From assembly GCF_008386395.1 (NCBI RefSeq), contig NZ_CP043761.1, positions 5,642,001-5,706,000 on the forward strand: DNA of 64,000 nt, read 5' to 3'. Both the position numbers and the translations under genes were made by a program. Every line of letters begins with the position of its first letter. Position 1 is the first letter of the stretch. Positions 1 through 7,490 of the stretch are shown one piece after another. The stretch is from Paenibacillus sp. 37. GTDB taxonomy: Bacteria; Bacillota; Bacilli; Paenibacillales; Paenibacillaceae. The notes under the pieces are model-generated. The model saw only the letters and a program-made list of their open reading frames with translations, made no database searches and had not been told where the DNA came from.

Positions 1-105
1 TACGACTTAAGCATCCTGTAATGTTGAGCTTGTTAACATTTTTACGAATCCCTTATATTTTACCAAAGAGTTCGATTAAAAGCATCCTTAAGCATTCCTT
101 GCTCA

Positions 106-1161
106 TTAAATCGGAATTTCGTTGATATATTCAGGCTTGGAAACCGGCGCACTGTAATCCCGGTTGTCGTCACCCATGACCGTTTTTTGGCCATTCCATT
201 CGATCTGCACTTTGGCATCCTTGCTGGCTGTGTTCTCCGCAGTAGTTAATACGACAGACTGTAACAGCTCGCTTGGCACAATATCCCCTTCGGCAAACAT
301 ATCATCTTTCAAGGCAACCGTTACCGTGCCATCCTCTGCCGTTTTGACCGATTGCAGCTCTGTTCCGCCTGTCATGACCTCTTCCAATTCGCCACCTTTG
401 TCAGGTCCCTTGATCAGTTCATTCAATGCTGCCTGCACCCGATCTTCACCAGGTGTAACCAGACGTGTCACCGGAACATAATATTGGATGCCTGCCGGCG
501 AAGCAGCGGAGAAATAAACCGTTACCGGGCTGCTGTTCGTCACAAACGTTTCACCCAGATCCAGATTGATTCCCACAGCCCGATTCAGCGGTTCAGGCAG
601 CGGCGTGCTGTTCACCGGCATTTGTGTTAACTTTTTGCCATCCACCCAGATCTGCACATTCTCCACATCAGGCGTTCCCGTCAATGTCCACGTGACAGCT
701 TCTAGCATTTTCCGTTCTTCCTTCGCATCATACTTGGCAAAATTACCCGAGAACTCAACGACCGCCAGCTTATCATCCGCGTGAATCGTTACATTCTGCA
801 CAACCGTTCCCTGCGGGAGAACGCCCTGGAATCCTTCAGGCAGCATACCTGCATAGGCCCCGCCTGTGACAAGTGTATCCAGTGCTGTCTTTGGACTGCT
901 GGCGTCTGTTCCAGAAGGAAGTGTCAGGGATACCGGAGCGAGCAGCCCCTGCTGGTCTTGCAGATATACCGTCGTTAATGGGAGCGTTGCGAGCGCACCA
1001 TTCCCTTCGGCTGCTTGAATCATGGCTGCTTCCTGAATAGGCGGTGGTGGATCAACAGCTTCGGAAGACTGTGCTCCAAACATGCCGCAGCCTGACAATA
1101 CCATAGGAATACTCAGCAGCGCTGCTGCCGATACCGTACGCAAAGATTGGATCTTTCTCAT
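106..1161 (-). CDS. GerMN-domain lipoprotein
   Basis: Predicted 351-residue secreted lipoprotein. The N-terminus has basic residues, a hydrophobic stretch and a lipobox L-S-G-C with the lipidated Cys near residue 25. Two GerMN-type domains follow (about 60-190 and 210-335); each carries a V-Y-(L/F) strand start and an (A/V)L(D/N)xL(V/I) helix. GerM proteins act in spore germination or in cell-wall functions during sporulation at the outer face of the membrane. I chose the ATG at 1161 because GAGGGGG lies just upstream of it; the open frame extends upstream to 1203 but has no comparable site there. The gene is divergent from the PgpA-like gene. Family assignment is good, exact role unknown. 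Confidence 0.82.
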   Translation of the reverse strand: MRKIQSLRTVSAAALLSIPMVLSGCGMFGAQSSEAVDPPPPIQEAAMIQAAEGNGALATLPLTTVYLQDQQGLLAPVSLTLPSGTDASSPKTALDTLVTGGAYAGMLPEGFQGVLPQGTVVQNVTIHADDKLAVVEFSGNFAKYDAKEERKMLEAVTWTLTGTPDVENVQIWVDGKKLTQMPVNSTPLPEPLNRAVGINLDLGETFVTNSSPVTVYFSAASPAGIQYYVPVTRLVTPGEDRVQAALNELIKGPDKGGELEEVMTGGTELQSVKTAEDGTVTVALKDDMFAEGDIVPSELLQSVVLTTAENTASKDAKVQIEWNGQKTVMGDDNRDYSAPVSKPEYINEIPI

Positions 1162-1349
1162 GATCACGTTCCCCCTCATCATTTTTACAGTTTGTACTAC
1201 CATGTATACGAGCCTTTGTCCAAAAAATAACTAAAAGATAATCGCTTCGCTAAAAACTTATATATTATCTTAAAGAAACGTAAAACAGGTTAATAACGTA
1301 TTAGGAAGCAAGAGTAGGGACATTGCTAACTTCAGAGGAGGAATCGCCC

Positions 1350-1916
1350 ATGGAACATCCTGAGCAAGAAAAAATCCCTTACAGCCTGAATAGCCGCAAA
1401 GTGGCGGAGGCAACAAGGGAATGGCTGCATAAGCGGGGCGTCACGATCCCTGAGATCGCAGAGCTGGTCATGTTATTGCAGAAAAAATATTATCCAGGTC
1501 TTACGATGGAAGAATGTATCGAAAATGTGGAGATGGTTCTCCGTAAACGTGAGGTACAGAACGCTGTTCTGACCGGGATTCAGCTTGATATTCTGGCAGA
1601 ACAGGGGCAGCTCATATCTCCTTTGCAGGAGATGATTGAGAACGATGAAGGACTGTATGGCGTGGATGAGATTTTGGCATTCTCCATCGTCAATGTATAT
1701 GGCAGCATTGGATTTACGAATTATGGTTATGTGGACAAGCTGAAACCAGGGGTGCTTGAACGACTTAATGACAAGAGCCTGGGCCCTGTCCACACGTTCT
1801 TCGATGATATTGTCGGTGCGATTGCATCGGCAGCGAGCAGTCGGATCGCCCATCGCAAACAATCCGAGCTTGAAGAAGCACTGGGAGAAAAACCTGTCAG
1901 TGATGACACGGTATAA
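1350..1916 (+). CDS. PgpA/YutG-like phosphatidylglycerophosphatase A family protein
   Basis: Predicted 188-residue protein of the PgpA/YutG family, which removes the phosphate from phosphatidylglycerol phosphate in membrane lipid synthesis. The family-like segments are the D-E-I-L-A region around residue 110, an N-Y-G-Y-V-D-K-L stretch and the C-terminal F-F-D-D-I-V-G-A-I-A-S-A-A helix. Like YutG it is mostly soluble and lacks the transmembrane helices of E. coli PgpA. The start at 1350 is preceded by a GAGGAGGAAT site; a TTG 27 bases upstream is open but has no site. It is a single gene ending in a strong terminator. Function in Gram-positives is inferred from family membership. Confidence 0.75.
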   Translation: MEHPEQEKIPYSLNSRKVAEATREWLHKRGVTIPEIAELVMLLQKKYYPGLTMEECIENVEMVLRKREVQNAVLTGIQLDILAEQGQLISPLQEMIENDEGLYGVDEILAFSIVNVYGSIGFTNYGYVDKLKPGVLERLNDKSLGPVHTFFDDIVGAIASAASSRIAHRKQSELEEALGEKPVSDDTV

Positions 1917-2011
1917 TGCGTAACTCGTTTCATGTCTGATGCCATGTGGAACATTGAACATGTGTAAGGACGCTTTTTGAAATAACTGTTTAATAAAATA
2001 ACTATTCATGG

Positions 2012-2038
2012 AAAAAGCGGCCTGATGGCCGCTTTTTT
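2012..2038. terminator. Bidirectional intrinsic terminator
   Basis: An 11-bp stem (AAAAAGCGGCC with its complement, loop TGAT) is flanked by A and T runs on both sides. It can end both the PgpA-like gene from the left and the redox operon that reads toward it from the right. Confidence 0.85.
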
Positions 2039-2075
2039 TGCATGTGTAAGATACTTTTTGATGATCCACATATTA

Positions 2076-2729
2076 TTATTTCAGATGTTTAGGTCGTACT
2101 GTTCCCATCAAACCAAAACCTTCAACCAAATTCTGCTCGGTAGGTGAACCAGATGTAGTCCGTTTCGGTCCAATCGTGATTTCCGGGCCTTTGCGCTCTC
2201 GCAACATGCCACGCAGCACAGTGATGCCAACGATGCTGAGTCCGGTAAATACATACATCATCCGCATGATAATATTACCAGAATCTGTGCCCGTCACCAT
2301 GCCGTGAACCAGCAGACCAATGAACACCGGATAGGACAACATGTGGAACATGAACCACCATTTACGGCCCAGCTTGTTCCGCAGATCACTGGATAACAGG
2401 ACAATCACTAATCCGTAGAAAGCTAACGTTCCCAGACCACTGCCGATCGGATGCACGGAGGCGGTAAAAGGAATCAGAAGTTCGCCCCAGGTAAACGGGC
2501 TATAGTGATCAATATATAACGTTAATGCGTGCACGAGTCCAAGTCCGAAGGCGAGCCAGGTCGTTCGAGTATGCCATTTGAACATGTCTGCTTTTGGTTT
2601 GCCTTTGGCCATAGGCATCCCTTGCGCAATTCCCAGAAACACACCGGCAAAGAGCATCACATAAGCAGCAATTCCACTAATTCGAATGATATTCCACGTC
2701 GGCAGGTAATCTACAATCCATTGTGCCAT
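2076..2729 (-). CDS. Ferric-reductase-like heme membrane protein
   Basis: Predicted 217-residue integral membrane protein with about six helices. Two His pairs sit where a ferric-reductase/YedZ-type domain binds two b hemes: H53/H67 on one helix and H129/H142 on another. There is no FAD or NAD(P)H domain, so it can only pass electrons across the membrane, from a quinol or a separate protein. The start at 2729 is chosen for the GGGGGAG site just upstream; five residues upstream in frame lack one. It is last in an operon after apbE and a small C-terminal T-G-A-S protein, which suggests that it exchanges electrons with a covalently flavinylated partner. Function is inferred. Confidence 0.8.
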   Translation of the reverse strand: MAQWIVDYLPTWNIIRISGIAAYVMLFAGVFLGIAQGMPMAKGKPKADMFKWHTRTTWLAFGLGLVHALTLYIDHYSPFTWGELLIPFTASVHPIGSGLGTLAFYGLVIVLLSSDLRNKLGRKWWFMFHMLSYPVFIGLLVHGMVTGTDSGNIIMRMMYVFTGLSIVGITVLRGMLRERKGPEITIGPKRTTSGSPTEQNLVEGFGLMGTVRPKHLK

Positions 2730-2760
2730 AACCGACTCCCCCATATCTGTTAGACTTTTC

Positions 2761-3804
2761 CTAGATCAGACTGAAGCGATGATCCGGATCAAAACCCGGC
2801 CAATGCTCAACGAGCGTATCCGTATTCCCTCTAAAATAAATGCTCCCATCCCGTGTCATCCACAGGACGTCATGCCGATCGTAATGTCGGTTTAACCAGC
2901 CCACGGCTTCGGCACTTCCCAGAATGCATACCGTCTTGGCAATGATCTCGCATTGCGAAGCATGCTGTCCCATAACGGTACACTGCAATACGTCCGTATC
3001 TGCCGACTCCATCGTCCGGGGGTCAATGAGGTGGTGTGCAAAGCTTCCATCCGTATTCTGCCATTGTCTGCGGGAAATACCCGAAGTGGCAACAGCTCCT
3101 CGCTGTAAGCGAACCGTACCTGACGCATCACCCTGGCCTTGCAAAGGATCTGCTACTTTAAAGGTCCACTGGGGATAGTCCGGTGTACCCCATACCTGAA
3201 TATCTCCACCCGCGTTAATTAAACCCGCCGGGATATGCAATGTTCGCTGCAACCAGTCCGCAATGCGCTCCACCGCCCATCCCTTAACGATCCCTCCCAG
3301 ATCCAACTCAGCTCCAGGGTCCAGATGAACCATCCGGCTACCTTCCCGCTGAATCCATCCCGGACGACTGTGGTCATGCCGATCCTCCATCATTCCTGAA
3401 CTGTCAGTTGTTCTTGTTCGCAAAATGCGTTGAAGCAGCGGACGTTGCAGTTGTCGTTGTTGCACCTTCTCGAAGCTTAAATCATATCCCGAAGCCTGAA
3501 GAGCCTGCGAGATACCCGGTTGGAAAATTCCTTCAGTCAGACCAATATATCCATAGGCCAGACTCAGCACTTCATCCATCGCAGCGGAGATGGGTATCCA
3601 TCCGGTTGCATGATTCAGACGATTCAGTTCACTGTCTGCCACAAATCGGCTGAAGCGCTGCTCCTGCGTCTCAAACCAATTCTTGACCACGGTGGTTGCA
3701 TGTTCAGCTTCTTCCCGCCCAGCGGACAGTTGCACTTCAACATCTGTGTTCATCGCACGGAATTGAAATCGGAGCGGACGAGCGACTTGCTCCGTGCGGC
3801 TCAT
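2761..3804 (-). CDS. apbE: ApbE-type FAD:protein FMN transferase
   Basis: Predicted 347-residue ApbE flavin transferase, which moves FMN from FAD onto a Thr/Ser in a target motif of the form (S/T)-G-A-(S/T). Visible signatures are an R-A-M-N-T-D-V-E-V start, D-L-G-G-I-V-K-G-W-A, N-A-G-G-D-I-Q-V-W-G and the H-H-L-I-D-P-R-T segment with the metal- and flavin-binding residues. Length is normal for the catalytic domain. Unlike most ApbE/FmnB proteins it has no signal peptide or lipobox, so it appears cytosolic. Its ATG overlaps the stop of the small upstream gene (ATGA), which implies translational coupling with a likely substrate. Confidence 0.88.
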   Translation of the reverse strand: MSRTEQVARPLRFQFRAMNTDVEVQLSAGREEAEHATTVVKNWFETQEQRFSRFVADSELNRLNHATGWIPISAAMDEVLSLAYGYIGLTEGIFQPGISQALQASGYDLSFEKVQQRQLQRPLLQRILRTRTTDSSGMMEDRHDHSRPGWIQREGSRMVHLDPGAELDLGGIVKGWAVERIADWLQRTLHIPAGLINAGGDIQVWGTPDYPQWTFKVADPLQGQGDASGTVRLQRGAVATSGISRRQWQNTDGSFAHHLIDPRTMESADTDVLQCTVMGQHASQCEIIAKTVCILGSAEAVGWLNRHYDRHDVLWMTRDGSIYFRGNTDTLVEHWPGFDPDHRFSLI

Positions 3805-4217
3805 GATGCACCTGTACGTGACTGATAGTTGCCACTGCTGTATCTGAGGTCTGTACCCTGGTTATTTTGCCCGATACGCTGAGAATCTGAATAATTATCC
3901 TTGTTACTCACGCTCTGATCTGGTCGAGCTGCTTGTGTGCTATCGGTTGTTCCATTATATTGACTATCATTATTGTCATTGTCCTGCGTGTTCCAGTTGT
4001 TGCTGTCCGTTGTACTGTTGATCCATTCGTCCATCACATCATCATGCGTATCCACCTGGCTTGAAGCAGTAACAATTTTATCTTTGCCATTTGCTGCTGC
4101 ATAGGCCACATCAAAGGCATCCGAAGTTCTTACATATTGAAAGAGTGCAGCCACAGTCAACGTTGCTGCCGCTGAAGCTTGCCATTTTCTCCATTGATTC
4201 CGTTTTCTTCTGGTCAT
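3801..4217 (-). CDS. Small N/D/S/T-rich protein ending in a T-G-A-S flavinylation-like motif
   Basis: Predicted 138-residue protein that I cannot place in a named family. It has a very basic N-terminus (TRRKRNQWRKW), a weakly hydrophobic segment at about 14-28 that could be an anchor or signal, and a long low-complexity tail rich in Asn, Asp, Ser, Thr and Gln. Its last residues are S-R-T-G-A-S, which matches the (S/T)-G-A-(S/T) core that ApbE enzymes modify with FMN. The usual upstream Asp and the FMN-bind fold are not evident. The stop overlaps the apbE start by four bases. I infer a minimal flavin carrier partnered with the heme protein downstream; a structural or unmodified protein is the alternative. 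Confidence 0.7.
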   Translation of the reverse strand: MTRRKRNQWRKWQASAAATLTVAALFQYVRTSDAFDVAYAAANGKDKIVTASSQVDTHDDVMDEWINSTTDSNNWNTQDNDNNDSQYNGTTDSTQAARPDQSVSNKDNYSDSQRIGQNNQGTDLRYSSGNYQSRTGAS

Positions 4218-4237
4218 CGCTCTTCCCTGCTTTCTTT

Positions 4238-4261
4238 AGGGTGTGTCTCAAGACACGCCCT
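4238..4261. promoter_or_regulatory. Palindrome upstream of the flavinylation operon
   Basis: An 11-bp inverted repeat (AGGGTGTGTCT with AGACACGCCCT, two-base gap, one G.T pair) begins 20 bases upstream of the small-gene start at 4217. It could be an operator or a 5'-UTR hairpin. No T run follows, so it is not a terminator. Confidence 0.45.
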
Positions 4262-4363
4262 AGCGAAGTTCATAGATGTATGATAAGCGCGCTGGCTTAA
4301 AAATAGATGAATGAACCGTTAAGAGAGGCTAAAGCTTTATTTTAACGGTGCCCGTATCAAACT

Positions 4364-4403
4364 AAAAAAAGACTCGGGACAGGTGAGTTTCCTGTCCCGA
4401 GTC
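4364..4403 (-). terminator. Terminator after the MBL hydrolase operon
   Basis: A perfect 13-bp stem (GACTCGGGACAGG with its complement) and a 7-base loop are followed on the minus strand by a run of seven T. It lies just downstream of the metallo-hydrolase gene. Confidence 0.9.
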
Positions 4404-4451
4404 CCTATATAAGATCGCATTATCATTTCATATCGATATCAATTATTCCAT

Positions 4452-5435
4452 TTAGATTTGAAAATAGAACTTGCCATCCGGTTGCTGCTCTTGCTTCACT
4501 ACTTCGCGCCGAATTAACTCCTGCAAATGAGACAACGTCTCACTCATGGCAAACCTTAGTTGATGGGTACCAAGCCGATTGCCAAACATGTGTACACAGA
4601 TGTCATACGCATTCGCTGATGACTCCTGAATTCGCTCTGCCAGCTTCTGAAGTCGTTCTTCATGGTGTACGAGCAGTTGGACGGTCCGTTCGTTAAATGT
4701 GGAAAAAGGATTCCGATGTCCCGGATACGCATGCTTGACGTTCAGCTCCCCAAGACGTTCCAATCCTTCCATATAAGACAATAATGGCTGAGGGTCACTG
4801 CCGGGTTGCAGACTGATATTCGGTGAAATCTGTGGCAAAACGGCATCTCCGCACAGAATCTCCATCGACTCCGGCGCATAAAAGGATAAATGGCCTGGGG
4901 CATGCCCACCCGTCTCCACAGCAACCCAACGTTTCCCGCCCATATCGATCCACTCACCGTCTTCAATGGGAGTCACCTTCGGAAGTGGTGTGATCTGCGA
5001 AGCAAATGCCTTCATATGTTCATGTATCTGCTCAGTCTTGTCTTCCGGCATACCGTGACGACCATAATAATCAGGTAAGATTGTATTAATGCGCGAATCA
5101 GATCCCCACATATAATCAGCCTCTTGGCGAGAACGTGTGGACATGCGAACGGGTGCACCCGTCATCTGTTGTATCCATCCCGACAACCCAAGGTGGTCCG
5201 GGTGATGGTGGGTCAGCACAATTTGATGAATATCGCTAAAGGTCAGGCCGAGATCTGCCAGCGCTTCTTCCCACTCCTGTTCCGTCTGCGAATTACGCGG
5301 TCCCGGATCTATGATAGTGATCGTTCCATCCGGTTCAGACAACACATAACTGTTCACCCATCTTAAGGGAAACGACATGCTGATCTTGACCCGGTGTATG
5401 CCCTCTGTCATGGGCATCTCTTCTGTGCGCTTCAT
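4452..5435 (-). CDS. MBL-fold metallo-hydrolase
   Basis: Predicted 327-residue metallo-beta-lactamase-fold hydrolase. The metal-binding H-x-H-x-D-H motif is at residues 76-81 (T-H-H-H-P-D-H), followed by G-G-H-A-P-G-H and a later C-G-D-A-V-L segment that supply further ligands, as in glyoxalase-II-like enzymes. A C-terminal winged-helix-like extension is typical of the long YflN/LACTB2-like subgroup. Substrate unknown; thioesters or phosphodiesters are possible. The start at 5435 has GGAAGGGGG upstream. It lies 27 bases after the methyltransferase gene in the same direction, so the two are probably co-transcribed. Confidence 0.82.
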   Translation of the reverse strand: MKRTEEMPMTEGIHRVKISMSFPLRWVNSYVLSEPDGTITIIDPGPRNSQTEQEWEEALADLGLTFSDIHQIVLTHHHPDHLGLSGWIQQMTGAPVRMSTRSRQEADYMWGSDSRINTILPDYYGRHGMPEDKTEQIHEHMKAFASQITPLPKVTPIEDGEWIDMGGKRWVAVETGGHAPGHLSFYAPESMEILCGDAVLPQISPNISLQPGSDPQPLLSYMEGLERLGELNVKHAYPGHRNPFSTFNERTVQLLVHHEERLQKLAERIQESSANAYDICVHMFGNRLGTHQLRFAMSETLSHLQELIRREVVKQEQQPDGKFYFQI

Positions 5436-5462
5436 GTTATCCCCCTTCCAGACTGTCCCTGT

Positions 5463-6206
5463 TCACTCCACAGGACGACGACCCACAAAAATCATGCGTG
5501 GAGAAGTCTGCTCGTCATATTTCTCTTCATCATAGCCGCCATGTACCTGGTCTACCCGGAGTCCGGCGGCACTTAACATCTGACTCAGTTGATCCCGTGT
5601 GTACAACTTCACACGCTCCTGATATACCCGCGGTTCATGTCCGGATGCGGTATCCGTAATACGAATTTCCTTTTGCACAAACCCATCCTCAATCTTGCGG
5701 AACTCCTCAATCCGCTGTCCTTCATCCTCTCGGACGGAGTGCGGCACCAGATGACGAGTCACATAAGCCGTATTCATAAAATCAATAATATAGCTGCCAC
5801 CCGGGCGAAGCATGCGATGAATGGCACGTAATACTTTCAGTTGTTCTCCGTCCTCCAGGAAATAACCAAACGATGTAAACAGATTGACTACGGCATCAAA
5901 GCCACCTTTCAGTGGGAGTTCACGCATGTCCGCAAGACACCACGATACTCGGTGTTCAGTGTCCATTAGACGCGCTTCGCGTAAAAGCACATCGGACAGA
6001 TCAACTCCGGTCACTCGCAATCCTGCATCAGCAAGTGCCATGGAGTGCCGTCCCATACCGCAGCATAGATCTAATACTTCAGCATTAGGCTCAAGCTTCA
6101 ACCAATTGATCATTTTATGTACTTCCTGATGGGCACCCTGCACATCCCGGTGCTTGTATACGAGAAGGTAATCTTCTCCAAAACTCTTTTCATACCATTC
6201 CGTCAT
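5463..6206 (-). CDS. Class I SAM-dependent methyltransferase
   Basis: Predicted 247-residue cytosolic methyltransferase. Motif I (V-L-D-L-C-C-G-M-G-R) is at about 44-53, followed by the acidic G-V-D-L-S of motif II near 68, and F-T-S-F-G-Y-F and L-R-P-G-G in the usual places. Its acceptor cannot be told from sequence. The start at 6206 has GGAGGGCG upstream. It is the first gene of a probable two-gene unit with the MBL hydrolase. Confidence 0.82.
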   Translation of the reverse strand: MTEWYEKSFGEDYLLVYKHRDVQGAHQEVHKMINWLKLEPNAEVLDLCCGMGRHSMALADAGLRVTGVDLSDVLLREARLMDTEHRVSWCLADMRELPLKGGFDAVVNLFTSFGYFLEDGEQLKVLRAIHRMLRPGGSYIIDFMNTAYVTRHLVPHSVREDEGQRIEEFRKIEDGFVQKEIRITDTASGHEPRVYQERVKLYTRDQLSQMLSAAGLRVDQVHGGYDEEKYDEQTSPRMIFVGRRPVE

Positions 6207-6342
6207 CCAATCTCGCCCTCCACTTGGTCACTGGCTCTCTATCTGTAGTACGCTATGTACAAGCCTGATCATTTCCCCTAGCTTTAATGTATTGTAACGT
6301 CTTTATTCTGCAAACTCAAAAAATTCCAGTGATTTTCCAACA

Positions 6343-6371
6343 TTGAACAGCCAAAATGCACACGATATAAT
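6343..6371 (+). promoter_or_regulatory. Sigma-A-type promoter for the DUF72 gene
   Basis: TTGAAC and a perfect TATAAT are separated by 17 bases and lie about 50 bases upstream of the start at 6424. Confidence 0.7.
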
Positions 6372-6423
6372 GTTAGACATATGCCTGCAAATCGGTTAAT
6401 TATAAGCAACAGGAGGTGTTCTT

Positions 6424-7299
6424 ATGATTCACATCGGACTTACCGGATGGGGCGATCAGGAAGATCTCTATCCAAACCGTACCAAAGCCAAAGACAAGCT
6501 CAGTCTATACGGACAATACTTCTCCACCGTGGAGGTGGATAGTTCCTTCTACGCCGTTCAACCCCGGGATCGAATGGCACGGTGGGCTGCAGAGACGCCC
6601 GAAGCCTTTGCTTTTATCATCAAAGCCTATCAGGGAATGACCGGACATCTGCGAGGCAAACCCTACTTCACCAGCACGTCGGAGATGTATAAGGCTTTTC
6701 GGGAATCACTGGAACCCGTCATTGAAGCTGGCAAGATGCGGGCAGCCTTGTTTCAATATCCACCTTGGTTTGAGTGCAATAAGGACAACGTCAAAGAGCT
6801 TCGTGAAGTGAAACTCAGAATGGAAGGTATTCCATGTGCACTCGAATTCCGTCATCGCAGCTGGTATGAAGATGGCATGCGCGAGCGGACGCTTTCGTTC
6901 ATGAAGGAGCAAGGCTGGATTCATAGTGTCTGTGACGAACCTCAGGCGGGTTTAGGTTCCATTCCTATCGTGCCAGAGGCCACGGATTCGGAGATGACGC
7001 TGGTTCGCATGCACGGACGCAACGTGTCAGGGTGGCATCAGAATGGTGCGCCCAATTGGCGCGAGACCCGTTACCTGTACCGTTACAACAAGGAAGAATT
7101 GTTGGAATGGAAAGGGTATCTGGAGCAATTGCAGGATCAGAGCAAGGATGTCTATGTTATTTTCAACAACAACTCCGGTGGCGATGCAGCGGCGAATGCA
7201 CAGATGATGATGGACCTGCTGGACCTGCCAGTGAAGCCTTTCCCTGACCGTACTGAACCAGAACAGGAAGAAGGACCGGAGCAGCTGGAGTTATTTTAA
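6424..7299 (+). CDS. DUF72 family protein (YunF-like)
   Basis: Predicted 291-residue DUF72 protein with a TIM-barrel-like fold of unknown biochemical role. Family marks are the G-L-T-G-W-G start, E-V-D-S-S-F-Y near residue 39, the P-E-A-F-A-F-I-I-K strand, the L-E-F-R-H-R-S-W motif and the Y-V-I-F-N-N-N near the end. The extreme C-terminus is acidic (EQEEGPEQLELF). The ATG at 6424 follows an AGGAGGTG site, a good promoter lies upstream and a terminator follows, so it is monocistronic. Confidence 0.85.
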   Translation: MIHIGLTGWGDQEDLYPNRTKAKDKLSLYGQYFSTVEVDSSFYAVQPRDRMARWAAETPEAFAFIIKAYQGMTGHLRGKPYFTSTSEMYKAFRESLEPVIEAGKMRAALFQYPPWFECNKDNVKELREVKLRMEGIPCALEFRHRSWYEDGMRERTLSFMKEQGWIHSVCDEPQAGLGSIPIVPEATDSEMTLVRMHGRNVSGWHQNGAPNWRETRYLYRYNKEELLEWKGYLEQLQDQSKDVYVIFNNNSGGDAAANAQMMMDLLDLPVKPFPDRTEPEQEEGPEQLELF

Positions 7300-7395
7300 T
7301 GTATGCTAAAAACAGAGTTATTCATATTATTAGGTGAAGGTAAGTGTATTTATCATTGTTATCATGCTGATCAAATTCGGGATTGGAATAACACT

Positions 7396-7431
7396 AAAAA
7401 GCGGCAAGCCTGAGGGCATTGCCGCTTTCTT
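7396..7431 (+). terminator. Terminator of the DUF72 gene
   Basis: The stem AAAGCGGCAA / TTGCCGCTTT with an 11-base loop runs into a T-rich tract on the plus strand. Confidence 0.8.
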
Positions 7432-7490
7432 TAGCTGGTAATCTACCTATAGAAGGCTATCCACATACATTCGTTTCGTTGCGTCAAACA

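Noticed and set aside
1473..2069. 198-residue frame antisense to the PgpA-like gene
   Set aside because: It lies over a clear family gene, has no ribosome site and no family pattern.
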